Shown here piece after piece: positions 49,386 to 61,936 of a stretch of 64,000 nucleotides of DNA. Under the pieces are notes generated by a model. It searched no databases. It was not told where the DNA came from and saw only the letters and a list, made by a program, of their open reading frames with translations. The translations under genes and the position numbers were made by a program. The stretch comes from Antedon mediterranea (lineage: Eukaryota; Echinodermata; Crinoidea; Comatulida; Antedonidae). The stretch is from positions 21,052,101-21,116,100 of the forward strand of contig NC_092677.1 of assembly GCF_964355755.1 (NCBI RefSeq), given 5' to 3'. Positions within the stretch are counted from its first letter, which is position 1, and each line of letters opens with the position of its first letter.

Positions 49386-50100
49386 CTATGTCCTGTTAGC
49401 CATATCGATGCATGATTCGATATCTGCAACTCATCAACTTCCAGAATGTGTAATTTAAAAAAAGTTCACCTCGTAGTTTACAATCTATGACTGTTTTTAA
49501 AAAGGCATAATTTTCATGAATTTTTGAACTTTTTCATCAAAAACGCGCGCAAATTGTTCAATTATACGTGCTCGTATGAGGTGATTTTAAGTCGAAATTG
49601 TTTGAAAGTTGGTAAATTTACTAAAAAAGATAGGAGAAACAAAAATCAAGCAAAAAAAAGATGTTTTTGTGCTACGTGCGCACGCGCGCGTTAAAAAATT
49701 GCGCACGCGTGGGAATTTTTGAAATGCTTAAAATGACCTGAAACGCGTAGAAAGTTGATTAGAAAATGAATTTTCGCATTTTAAAATTTTAAACGCGCGT
49801 GCGCGCGTAACTTTTTGGAAAACTGCCATTTTAAATCCATAGAAAGTTAGCGCATGATATAAATTACACTTTTGCCAAGTTTCAATTAAAATTGCTTTTT
49901 GGTTTTCAATCTATGTTAAATACGCAAAATTCACAAAATCGCGCGTAACTAACGCTGCGCGCGACTCTAAAGTCAAAAAACGAAACGTCCTGCACATCTA
50001 CAGCTACAGGTCAATCTTATGAAAAAGTTACAAAATCTTCTGTTTGCCAGAATTAGAGATACGCTGCCAACAAAATTCAGGGAAAGAAAAAAGAATAACA
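49386..50100. other. Interior of rolling-circle element with CG-alternating clusters
   Basis: AT-rich sequence with three short clusters of alternating purine-pyrimidine CG runs: TGCGCACGCGCGCG near 49677-49690, CGCGCGTGCGCGCG near 49794-49807, and around 49940-49964. Such runs favour Z-DNA and are CpG-dense against an otherwise CpG-poor interior. No ORF of interest. Confidence 0.5.
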
Positions 50101-50103
50101 TAG

Positions 50104-50132
<29 letters not shown>
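50104..50132 (+). repeat. Poly(A) tract of 29 bases
   Basis: Uninterrupted A run close to the 5' end of the element on the minus strand. It is internal, not terminal, so it is not evidence of a retroposon tail at this insertion. The minus-strand ORF at 49973-50164 through it encodes poly-Phe and is not credible. Confidence 0.9.
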
Positions 50133-50134
<2 letters not shown>

Positions 50135-50151
50135 TCCTGACAATAACAAGG

Positions 50152-50176
50152 GGTTATCCGCCAAGAGCGGATAACC
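50152..50176 (-). repeat. 5'-terminal hairpin and asymmetric terminal inverted repeat
   Basis: GGTTATCCGC (50152-50161), loop CAAGA, GCGGATAACC (50167-50176): a perfect 10-bp stem ending at the element boundary. The same decamer recurs near the other end, giving three copies. Confidence 0.85.
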
Positions 50177-53100
50177 AAAAAATAGCTTAATATCGTATTT
50201 AAAAACGTTTTAGACCATTTTGAGCATTTCGACAAAACTTTTTCACACAAAACATCAAAGTGTACAGAATAGCTTCAAATCGCATTTGGAGACGTTTTAA
50301 CCCATTTTGAGCATTTCGATAAAATTTTACACACAAAAACATCAAAGTGCACAAAATAGCTTAATATGGTATTTAAAAACGTTTTAGACCATTTTGAGCA
50401 TTTCAACAAAACTTTTTCTCACAAAGCATCAAAGTGTACAGAATAGCTTCAAATCGCATTTGGAGACGTTTTAGACCATTTTGTGCATTTCGATGAAACT
50501 TGGTTACACAAAAACATCAAAGTGCTTAAAATCACATTTTGAGCATTTCGTTAAAACTTTTCACACAAAAACATCAAAGTCCACAAAATAGCTTAATATC
50601 GTATTTAAAAACGTTTTAGACCATTTTGAGCATTTCGAAAAAACTTTTCCACACAAAACATCAAAGTTTACAAAATAGCTTCAAATCGCATTTGGAGACG
50701 TTTTAGACCATTTTGTGATTTTCGAAAAAACTTGTTAACATAAAAACACCAAAGTGCTCAGAATACCTTCAAATCGCATTTGGAGACGTTTTAGACCATT
50801 TTGTGATTTTCGAAAAAACTTGTTAACATAAAAACACCAAAGTGCTCAGAATACCTTCAAATCGTGTTTTGAGACGTTTTAGACCATTTTGTGATTTTCG
50901 AAAAAACTTGTTAACATAAAAACACCAAAGTGCTCAGAATACCTTCAAATCGCATTTGGAGACGTTTTAGACCATTTTGTGATTTTCGTAAAAACTTGTT
51001 AACATAAAAACACCAAAGTGCTTAGAAAAGCTTCAAATCGCATTTGGAGACGTTTTAGACCATTTTGTGATTTTCGAAAAAACTTGTTTACATAAAAACA
51101 CCAAAGTGCTAAGAATAGCTTCCAATCGCATTTGGAGACGTTTTAGACCCTTTTGTGCATTTCGATGAAACTTGGTTACACAAAAACATCAAAGTGCTTA
51201 AAATCACATTAGAAACCGTTTTAGACCATTTTGAGCATTTCGTTAAAATTTTTCACAGAAAAACATCAAAGAGCAAAAAATAGCTTAATATCGTATTTAA
51301 AAACGTTTTAGACCATTTTGAGCATTTCGACAAAACTTTTTCACACAAAACATCAAAGTGTACAGAATAGCTTCAAATCGCATTTGGAGACGTTTTAACC
51401 CATTTTGAGCATTTCGATAAAATTTTACACACAAAAACATCAAAGTGCACAAAATAGCTTAATATGGTATTTAAAAACGTTTTAGACCATTTTGAGCATT
51501 TCAACAAAACTTTTTCTCACAAAACATCAAAGTGTACAGAATAGCTTCAAATCGCATTTGGAGACGTTTTAGACCATTTTGTGCATTTCGATGAAACTTG
51601 GTTACACAAAAACATCAAAGTGCTTAAAATCACATTTTGAGCATTTCGTTAAAACTTTTCACACAAAAACATCAAAGTCCACAAAATAGCTTAATATCGT
51701 ATTTAAAAACGTTTTAGACCATTTTGAGCATTTCGAAAAAACTTTTCCACACAAAACATCAAAGTTTACAAAATAGCTTCAAATCGCATTTGGAGACGTT
51801 TTAGACCATTTTGTGATTTTCGAAAAAACTTGTTAACATAAAAACACCAAAGTGCTCAGAATACCTTCAAATCGTGTTTTGAGACGTTTTAGACCATTTT
51901 GTAATTTTCGAAAAAACTTGTTAACATAAAAACACCAAAGTGCTCAGAATACCTTCACATCGCATTTTGAGACGTTTTAGACCATTTTGTGATTTTCGAA
52001 AAAACTTGTTAACATAAAAACACCAAAGTGCTTAGAAAAGCTTGAAATCGCATTTGGAGACGTTTTAGACCATTTTGTGCATTTCGATGAAACTTGGTTA
52101 AAGTGCTTAAAATCACATTTTGAGCATTTCGTTAAAACTTTTCACACAAAAACATCAAAGAGTAAAAAATAGCTTAATATCGTATTTAAAAACGTTTTAG
52201 ACCATTTTGAGCATTTCGACAAAATTTTTTCACACAAAACATCAAAGTGTACAGAATAGCTTTAAATCGCATTTGGAGACGTTTTAGACCATTTTGTTCA
52301 TTTCGATGAAACAAAAACACAAAAACATCAAATTGCACAAAATGGCTTAATATGATATGGGAAAACGTTTTAGACCATTTTGAACATTTCGTTAAAAGTT
52401 TTCACAAAAAAACATCAAAGTCCACAAAATAGCTTAATATCGTATTTAAAAACGTTTTAGACCATTTTGAGCATTTCGAAAAAACTTTTTCACACAAAAC
52501 ATCAAAGTTTACAAAATAGCTTCAAATCGCATTTGGAGACGTTTTAGACCATTTTGTGATTTTCGAAAAAACATGTTAACATAAAAACACCAAAGTGCTC
52601 AGAATACCTTCAAATCGCATTTTGAGACGTTTTAGACCATTTTGTGATTTTCGAAAAAACTTGTTAACATAAAAACACCAAAGTGCTCAGAATACCTTCA
52701 AATCGTGTTTTGAGACGTTTTAGACCATTTTGTGATTTTAGAAAAAAAAGTTAACATAAAAACACCAAAGTGCTCAGAATACCTTCAAATCGCATTTGGA
52801 GACGTTTTAGACCATTTTGTGATTTTCGAAAAAAACTTGTTAACATAAAAACACCAAAGTGCTCAGAAAAGCTTCAAATCGCAATTGTAGACGTTTTAAA
52901 CCATTTTGTTCATTTCGATGAAACTTGGTTACACAAAAACATCAAATTGCACAAAATGGCTTAATATGGTATGGGAAAACGTTTTAGACCATTTTGAACA
53001 TTTCGAGAAAACTTTTTCACACAAAACTTCAAAGTGTACAGAATAGCTTCAAATCGCATTAGAAACCGTTTTAGACCATTTTGAGCATTTCGAAAAAACT

Positions 53101-54296
53101 TTTTCACACAAAACATCAAAGTTTACAAAATAGCTTCAAATCGCATTTGGAGACGTTTTAGACCATTTTGTGATTTTCGAAAAAACTTGTTAACATAAAA
53201 ACACCAAAGTGCTCAGAATCACTTCAAATCGCATTTTGAGACGTTTTAGACCATTTTGTGATTTTCGAAAAAACAACATAAAAAACACCAAAGTGCTCAG
53301 AATACCTTCAAATCGCATTTGGAGACGTTTTAGACCATTTTGTGATTTTGGAAAAAACTTGTTAACATAAAAACACCAAAGTGCTCAGAATACCTTCAAA
53401 TCGTATTTTGAGACGTTTTAGACAATTTTGTGATTTTCGAAAAAACTTGTTAACATAAAAACACCAAAGTGCTTAGAAAAGCTTCAAATCGCATTTGGAG
53501 ACGTTTTAGACCATTTTGTGCATTTCGATGAAACTTGGTTACACAAAAACATCAAAGTGTACAGAATAGCTTCAAATCGCATTAGAAACCGTTTTAGACC
53601 ATTTTGAGCATTTCGAAAAAACTTTTTCACACAAAACATCAAAGTGTACAAAATAGCTTCAAATCGCATTTTGAGACGTTTTAGACAATTTTGTGATTTT
53701 CGAAAAAACTTGTTTACATAAAAACACCAAAGTGCTCAGAATAGCTCCCAATCGCATTTGGAGACGTTTTAGACCCTTTTGTGCATTTCGATGAAACTTG
53801 GTTACACAAAAACATCAAAGTGCTTAAAATCACAGTAGAAACCGTTTTAGACCATTTTGAGCATTTCGTTAAAATTTTTCACAGAAAAACATCAAAGAGC
53901 AAAAAATAGCTTAATATCGTATTTAAAAACGTTTTAGACCATTTTGAGCATTTCGACAAAACTTTTTCACACAAAACATCAAAGTGTACAGATAAGCTTC
54001 AAATCGCATTTGGAGACGTTTTAAACCATTTTGAGCATTTCGATAAAATTTTACACACAAAAACATCAAAGTGCACAAAATAGCTTAATATGGTATTTAA
54101 AAACGTTTTAGACAATTTTGAGCATTTCAACAAAACTTTTTCTCACAAAACATCAAAGTGTACAGAATAGCTTCAAATCGCATTTGGAGACGTTTTAGAC
54201 CATTTTGTGCATTTCGATGAAACTTGGTTACACAAAAACATCAAAGTGCTTAAAATCACATTTTGAGCATTTCGTTAAAACTTTTCACACAAAAAC

Positions 54297-57200
54297 ATCA
54301 AAGTCCACAAAATAGCTTAATATCGTATTTAAAAACGTTTTAGACCATTTTGAGCATTTCGAAAAAACTTTTTCACACAAAACATCAAAGTTTACAAAAT
54401 AGCTTCAAATCGCATTTGGAGACGTTTTAGACCATTTTGTGATTTTCGAAAAAACTTGTTAACATAAAAACACCAAAGTGCTCAGAATACCTTCAAATCG
54501 CATTTGGAGACGTTTTAGACCATTTTGTGATTTTCGAAAAAACTTGTTAACATAAAAACACCAAAGTGCTTAGAAAAGCTTTAAATCGCATTTGGAGACG
54601 TTTTAGACCATTTTGTGCATTTCGATGAAACTTGGTTACACAAAAACATCAAAGTGCTTAAAATCACATTTTGAGCATTTCGTTAAAACTTTTCACACAA
54701 AAACATCAAAGTCCACAAAATAGCTTAATATCGTATTTAAAAACGTTTTAGACCATTTTGAGCATTTCGAAAAAACTTTTCCACACAAAACATCAAAGTT
54801 TACAAAATAGCTTCAAATCGCATTTGGAGACGTTTTAGACCATTTTGTGATTTTCGAAAAAACTTGTTAACATAAAAACACCAAAGTGCTCAGAATACCT
54901 TCAAATCGTGTTTTGAGACGTTTTAGACCATTTTGTAATTTTCGAAAAAACTTGTTAACATAAAAACACCAAAGTGCTCAGAATACCTTCACATCGCATT
55001 TTGAGACGTTTTAGACCATTTTGTGATTTTCGAAAAAACTTGTTAACATAAAAACACCAAAGTGCTTAGAAAAGCTTGAAATCGCATTTGGAGACGTTTT
55101 AGACCATTTTGTGCATTTCGATGAAACTTGGTTACACAAAAACATCAAAGTGCTTAAAATCACATTTTGAGCATTTCGTTAAAACTTTTCACACAAAAAC
55201 ATCAAAGAGTAATAAATAGCTTAATATCGTATTTAAAACGTTTTAGACCATTTTGAGCATTTCGACAAAATTTTTTCAAACAAAACATCAAAGTGTACAG
55301 AATAGCTTTAAATCGCATTTGGAGACGTTTTAGACCATTTTGTTCATTTCGATGAAACAAAAACACAAAAACATCAAATTGCACAAAATGGCTTAATATG
55401 ATATGGGAAAACGTTTTAGACCATTTTGAACATTTCGTTAAAAGTTTTCACACAAAAACATCAAAGTCCACAAAATAGCTTAATATCGTATTCAAAAACG
55501 TTTTAGACCATTTTGAGCATTTCGAAAAAACTTTTTCACACAAAACATCAAAGTTTACAAAATAGCTTCAAATCGCATTTGGAGACGTTTTAGACCATTT
55601 TGTGATTTTCGAAAAAACTTGTTAACATAAAAACACCAAAGTGCTCAGAATACCTTCAAATCGCATTTTGAGACGTTTTAGACCATTTTGTGATTTTCGA
55701 AAAAACTTGTTAACATAAAAACACCAAAGTGCTCAGAATACCTTCAAATCGCATTTGGAGACGTTTTAGACCATTTTGTGATTTTCGTAAAAACTTGTTA
55801 ACATAAAAACACCAAAGTGCTCAGAATACCTTCAAATCGCATTTTGAGACGTTTTAGACTATTTTGTGATTTTCGGAAAAACTTGTTAACATAAAAACAC
55901 CAAAGTGCTTAGAAAAGCTTCAAATCGCATTTGGAGACGTTTTAGACCATTTTGTGATTTTCGAAAAAACTTGTTTACATAAAAACACCAAAGTGCTAAG
56001 AATAGCTTCCAATCGCATTTGGAGACGTTTTAGACCCTTTTGTGCATTTCGATGAAACTTGGTTACACAAAAACATCAAAGTGCTTAAAATCACATTAGA
56101 AACCGTTTTAGACCATTTTGAGCATTTCGTTAAAATTTTTCACAGAAAAACATCAAAGAGCAAAAAATAGCTTAATATCGTATTTAAAAACGTTTTAGAC
56201 CATTTTGAGCATTTCGACAAAACTTTTTCACACAAAACATCAAAGTGTACAGAATAGCTTAATATCGCATTTGGAGACGTTTTAACCCATTTTGAGCATT
56301 TCGATAAAATTTTACACACAAAAACATCAAAGTGCACAAATTAGCTTAATATAGTATTTAAAAACGTTTTAGAACATTTTGAGCATTTCAACAAAACTTT
56401 TTCTCACAAAGCATCAAAGTGTACAGAATAGCTTCAAATCGCATTTGGAGACGTTTTAGACCATTTTGTGCATTTCGATGAAACTTGGTTACACAAAAAC
56501 ATCAAAGTGCTTAAAATCACATTTTGAGCATTTCGTTAAAACTTTTCACACAAAAACATCAAAGAGTAAAAAATAGCTTAATATCGTATTTAAAAACGTT
56601 TTAGACCATTTTGAGCATTTCGACAAAATTTTTTCACACAAAACATCAAAGTTTACAAAATAGCTTCAAATCGCATTTGGAGACGTTTTAGACCATTTTG
56701 TGATTTTCGAAAAAACTTGTTAACATAAAAACACCAAAGTGCTCAGAATACCTTCAAATCGTATTTTGAGACGTTTTAGACAATTTTGTGATTTTCGAAA
56801 AAACTTGTTAACATAAAAACACCAAAGTGCTTAGAAAAGCTTCAAATCGCATTTGGAGACGTTTTAGACCATTTTGTGCATTTCGATGAAACTTGGTTAC
56901 ACAAAAACATCAAAGTGCTTAAAATCACATTTGAGCATTTCGTTAAAACTTTTCACACAAAAACATCAAAGAGCAAAAAATAGCTTAATATCGTATTTAA
57001 AAACGTTTTAGACCATTTTGAGCATTTCGACAAAACTTTTTCACACAAAACATCAAAGTTTACAAAATAGCTTCAAATCGCATTTGGAGACGTTTTAGAC
57101 AATTTTGTGATTTTCGAAAAAACTTGTTTACATAAAAACACCAAAGTGCTAAGAATAGCTTCCAATCGCATTTGGAGACGTTTTAGACCCTTTTGTGCAT

Positions 57201-60200
57201 TTCGAAAAAACTTGTTAACATAAAAACACCAAAGTGCTTAGAAAAGCTTGAAATCGCATTTGGAGACGTTTTAGACCATTTTGTGCATTTCGATGAAACT
57301 TGGTTAAAGTGCTTAAAATCACATTTTGAGCATTTCGTTAAAACTTTTCACACAAAAACATCAAAGAGTAAAAAATAGCTTAATATCGTATTTAAAAACG
57401 TTTTAGACCATTTTGAGCATTTCGACAAAATTTTTTCACACAAAACATCAAAGTGTACAGAATAGCTTTAAATCGCATTTGGAGACGTTTTAGACCATTT
57501 TGTTCATTTCGATGAAACAAAAACACAAAAACATCAAATTGCACAAAATGGCTTAATATGATATGGGAAAACGTTTTAGACCATTTTGAACATTTCGTTA
57601 AAAGTTTTCACAAAAAAACATCAAAGTCCACAAAATAGCTTAATATCGTATTTAAAAACGTTTTAGACCATTTTGAGCATTTCGAAAAAACTTTTTCACA
57701 CAAAACATCAAAGTTTACAAAATAGCTTCAAATCGCATTTGGAGACGTTTTAGACCATTTTGTGATTTTCGAAAAAACTTGTTAACATAAAAACACCAAA
57801 GTGCTCAGAATACCTTCAAATCGCATTTGGAGACGTTTTAGACCATTTTGTGATTTTCGAAAAAACTTGTTAACATAAAAACACCAAAGTGCTTAGAAAA
57901 GCTTTAAATCGCATTTGGAGACGTTTTAGACCATTTTGTGCATTTCGATGAAACTTGGTTACACAAAAACATCAAAGTGCTTAAAATCACATTTTGAGCA
58001 TTTCGTTAAAACTTTTCACACAAAAACATCAAAGTCCACAAAATAGCTTAATATCGTATTTAAAAACGTTTTAGACCATTTTGAGCATTTCGAAAAAACT
58101 TTTCCACACAAAACATCAAAGTTTACAAAATAGCTTCAAATCGCATTTGGAGACGTTTTAGACCATTTTGTGATTTTCGAAAAAACTTGTTAACATAAAA
58201 ACACCAAAGTGCTCAGAATACCTTCAAATCGTGTTTTGAGACGTTTTAGACCATTTTGTAATTTTCGAAAAAACTTGTTAACATAAAAACACCAAAGTGC
58301 TCAGAATACCTTCACATCGCATTTTGAGACGTTTTAGACCATTTTGTGATTTTCGAAAAAACTTGTTAACATAAAAACACCAAAGTGCTTAGAAAAGCTT
58401 GAAATCGCATTTGGAGACGTTTTAGACCATTTTGTGCATTTCGATGAAACTTGGTTACACAAAAACATCAAAGTGCTTAAAATCACATTTTGAGCATTTC
58501 GTTAAAACTTTTCACACAAAAATATCAAAGAGTAATAAATAGCTTAATATCGTATTTAAAAACGTTTTAGACCATTTTGAGCATTTCGACAAAATTTTTT
58601 CAAACAAAACATCAAAGTGTACAGAATAGCTTTAAATCGCATTTGGAGACGTTTTAGACCATTTTGTTCATTTCGATGAAACAAAAACACAAAAACATCA
58701 AATTGCACAAAATGGCTTAATATGATATGGGAAAACGTTTTAGACCATTTTGAACATTTCGTTAAAAGTTTTCACACAAAAACATCAAAGTCCACAAAAT
58801 AGCTTAATATCGTATTCAAAAACGTTTTAGACCATTTTGAGCATTTCGAAAAAACTTTTTCACACAAAACATCAAAGTTTACAAAATAGCTTCAAATCGC
58901 ATTTGGAGACGTTTTAGACCATTTTGTGATTTTCGAAAAAACTTGTTAACATAAAAACACCAAAGTGCTCAGAATACCTTCAAATCGCATTTTGAGACGT
59001 TTTAGACCATTTTGTGATTTTCGAAAAAACTTGTTAACATAAAAACACCAAAGTGCTCAGAATACCTTCAAATCGCATTTGGAGACGTTTTAGACCATTT
59101 TGTGATTTTCGTAAAAACTTGTTAACATAAAAACACCAAAGTGCTCAGAATACCTTCAAATCGCATTTTGAGACGTTTTAGACTATTTTGTGATTTTCGG
59201 AAAAACTTGTTAACATAAAAACACCAAAGTGCTTAGAAAAGCTTCAAATCGCATTTGGAGACGTTTTAGACCATTTTGTGATTTTCGAAAAAACTTGTTT
59301 ACATAAAAACACCAAAGTGCTAAGAATAGCTTCCAATCGCATTTGGAGACGTTTTAGACCCTTTTGTGCATTTCGATGAAACTTGGTTACACAAAAACAT
59401 CAAAGTGCTTAAAATCACATTAGAAACCGTTTTAGACCATTTTGAGCATTTCGTTAAAATTTTTCACAGAAAAACATCAAAGAGCAAAAAATAGCTTAAT
59501 ATCGTATTTAAAAACGTTTTAGACCATTTTGAGCATTTCGACAAAACTTTTTCACACAAAACATCAAAGTGTACAGAATAGCTTAATATCGCATTTGGAG
59601 ACGTTTTAACCCATTTTGAGCATTTCGATAAAATTTTACACACAAAAACATCAAAGTGCACAAATTAGCTTAATATAGTATTTAAAAACGTTTTAGAACA
59701 TTTTGAGCATTTCAACAAAACTTTTTCTCACAAAGCATCAAAGTGTACAGAATAGCTTCAAATCGCATTTGGAGACGTTTTAGACCATTTTGTGCATTTC
59801 GATGAAACTTGGTTACACAAAAACATCAAAGTGCTTAAAATCACATTTTGAGCATTTCGTTAAAACTTTTCACACAAAAACATCAAAGAGTAAAAAATAG
59901 CTTAATATCGTATTTAAAAACGTTTTAGACCATTTTGAGCATTTCGACAAAATTTTTTCACACAAAACATCAAAGTTTACAAAATAGCTTCAAATCGCAT
60001 TTGGAGACGTTTTAGACCATTTTGTGATTTTCGAAAAAACTTGTTAACATAAAAACACCAAAGTGCTCAGAATACCTTCAAATCGTATTTTGAGACGTTT
60101 TAGACAATTTTGTGATTTTCGAAAAAACTTGTTAACATAAAAACACCAAAGTGCTTAGAAAAGCTTCAAATCGCATTTGGAGACGTTTTAGACCATTTTG

Positions 60201-60944
60201 TGCATTTCGATGAAACTTGGTTACACAAAAACATCAAAGTGCTTAAAATCACATTTTGAGCATTTCGTTAAAACTTTTCACACAAAAACATCAAAGAGCA
60301 AAAAATAGCTTAATATCGTATTTAAAAACGTTTTAGACCATTTTGAGCATTTCGACAAAACTTTTTCACACAAAACATCAAAGTTTACAAAATAGCTTCA
60401 AATCGCATTTGGAGACGTTTTAGACAATTTTGTGATTTTCGAAAAAACTTGTTTACATAAAAACACCAAAGTGCTAAGAATAGCTTCCAATCGCATTTGG
60501 AGACGTTTTAGACCCTTTTGTGCATTTCGAAAAAACTTGTTAACATAAAAACACCAAAGTGCTTAGAAAAGCTTGAAATCGCATTTGGAGACGTTTTAGA
60601 CCATTTTGTGCATTTCGATGAAACTTGGTTAAAGTGCTTAAAATCACATTTTGAGCATTTCGTTAAAACTTTTCACACAAAAACATCAAAGAGTAAAAAA
60701 TAGCTTAATATCGTGTTTAAAAACGTTTTAGACCATTTTGAGCATTTCGACAAAATTTTTTCACACAAAACATCAAAGTGTACAGAATAGCTTTAAATCG
60801 CATTTGGAGACGTTTTAGACCATTTTGTTCATTTCGATGAAACAAAAACACAAAAACATCAAATTGCACAAAATGGCTTAATATGATATGGGAAAACGTT
60901 TTAGACCATTTTGAACATTTCGTTAAAAGTTTTCACAAAAAAAC
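54297..60944 (+). repeat. Tandem 3.32-kb segmental duplication, two near-identical copies
   Basis: About 54297-57620 and 57621-60944 align end to end. The offset is 3323 bp at 54571/57894, 3324 at 56140/59464 and 3325 at 57193/60518. The two 1-bp steps are explained by ATTTAAAACG against ATTTAAAAACG near 55235 and CACATTTGAG against CACATTTTGAG near 56930. Otherwise the copies look almost identical, including the unusual CAAATTAGC and ATATAGTATT variants near 56340 and 59665. Confidence 0.9.
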
Positions 60945-61936
60945 ATCAAAGTCCACAAAATAGCTTAATATCGTATTTAAAAACGTTTTAGACCATTTTG
61001 AGCATTTCGAAAAAACTTTTTCACACAAAACATCAAAGTTTACAAAATAGCTTCAAATCGCATTTGGAGACGTTTTAGACCATTTTGTGCATTTCGATGA
61101 AACTTGGTTACACAAAAACATCAAAGTGCTTAAAATCACATTTTGAGCATTTCGTTAAAACTTTTCACACAAAAACATCAAAGAGCAAAAAATAGCTTAA
61201 TATCGTATTTAAAAACGTTTTAGACCATTTTGAGCATTTCGACAAAACTTTTTCACACAAAACATCAAAGTTTACAAAATAGCTTCAAATCGCATTTGGA
61301 GACGTTTTAGACAATTTTGTGATTTTCGAAAAAACTTGTTTACATAAAAACACCAAAGTGCTAAGAATAGCTTCCAATCGCATTTGGAGACGTTTTAGAC
61401 CCTTTTGTGCATTTCGAAAAAACTTGTTAACATAAAAACACCAAAGTGCTTAGAAAAGCTTGAAATCGCATTTGGAGACGTTTTAGACCATTTTGTGCAT
61501 TTCGATGAAACTTGGTTAAAGTGCTTAAAATCACATTTTGAGCATTTCGTTAAAACTTTTCACACAAAAACATCAAAGAGTAAAAAATAGCTTAATATCG
61601 TATTTAAAAACGTTTTAGACCATTTTGAGCATTTTGACAAAATTTTTTCACACAAAACATCAAAGTGTACAGAATAGCTTTAAATCGCATTTGGAGACGT
61701 TTTAGACCATTTTGTTCATTTCGATGAAACAAAAACACAAAAACATCAAATTGCACAAAATGGCTTAATATGATATGGGAAAACGTTTTAGACCATTTTG
61801 AACATTTCGTTAAAAGTTTTCACAAAAAAACATCAAAGTCCACAAAATAGCTTAATATCGTATTTAAAAACGTTTTAGACCATTTTGAGCATTTCGAAAA
61901 AACTTTTTCACACAAAACATCAAAGTTTACAAAATA
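60163..61936 (+). repeat. Tandem 887-bp duplication, two copies
   Basis: 60163-61049 and 61050-61936 repeat with an exact 887-bp step (for example AGACG at 60181 and 61068, and the 61-codon ORFs at 60518 and 61405). Ten monomers long. The few differences include GTGTTTAAAA against GTATTTAAAA near 60713. It overlaps the second copy of the 3.32-kb duplication, so it formed afterwards or by the same unequal exchange. Confidence 0.9.

Larger units (their letters stand above)
48957..50176 (-). mobile_element. Non-autonomous Helentron/Helitron2-like rolling-circle transposon
   Basis: A 1220-bp insertion in a satellite monomer. On the minus strand the 5' end is GGTTATCCGC (50176-50167), itself part of a hairpin. 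The 3' end has GCGGATAACC (48998-48989) not at the terminus but 32 bp inside it, then a stem-loop, then CAAATCTAG ending in CTAG. Asymmetric terminal inverted repeats, a terminal 3' stem-loop and insertion between two T residues are the features described for Helentron/Helitron2 elements and their short derivatives. The satellite empty site has six A's (GAGCAAAAAATAGC); the filled site has two A's on the left and six on the right, so either AA belongs to the element or 2 bp are duplicated. No Rep/helicase gene is present. Classification is by structure only. Confidence 0.7.

Noticed and set aside
50104-50132. Poly(A) as a retroposon tail
   Set aside because: It is internal: 44 bp of sequence with a perfect hairpin follows before the satellite resumes, and there is no long target duplication.
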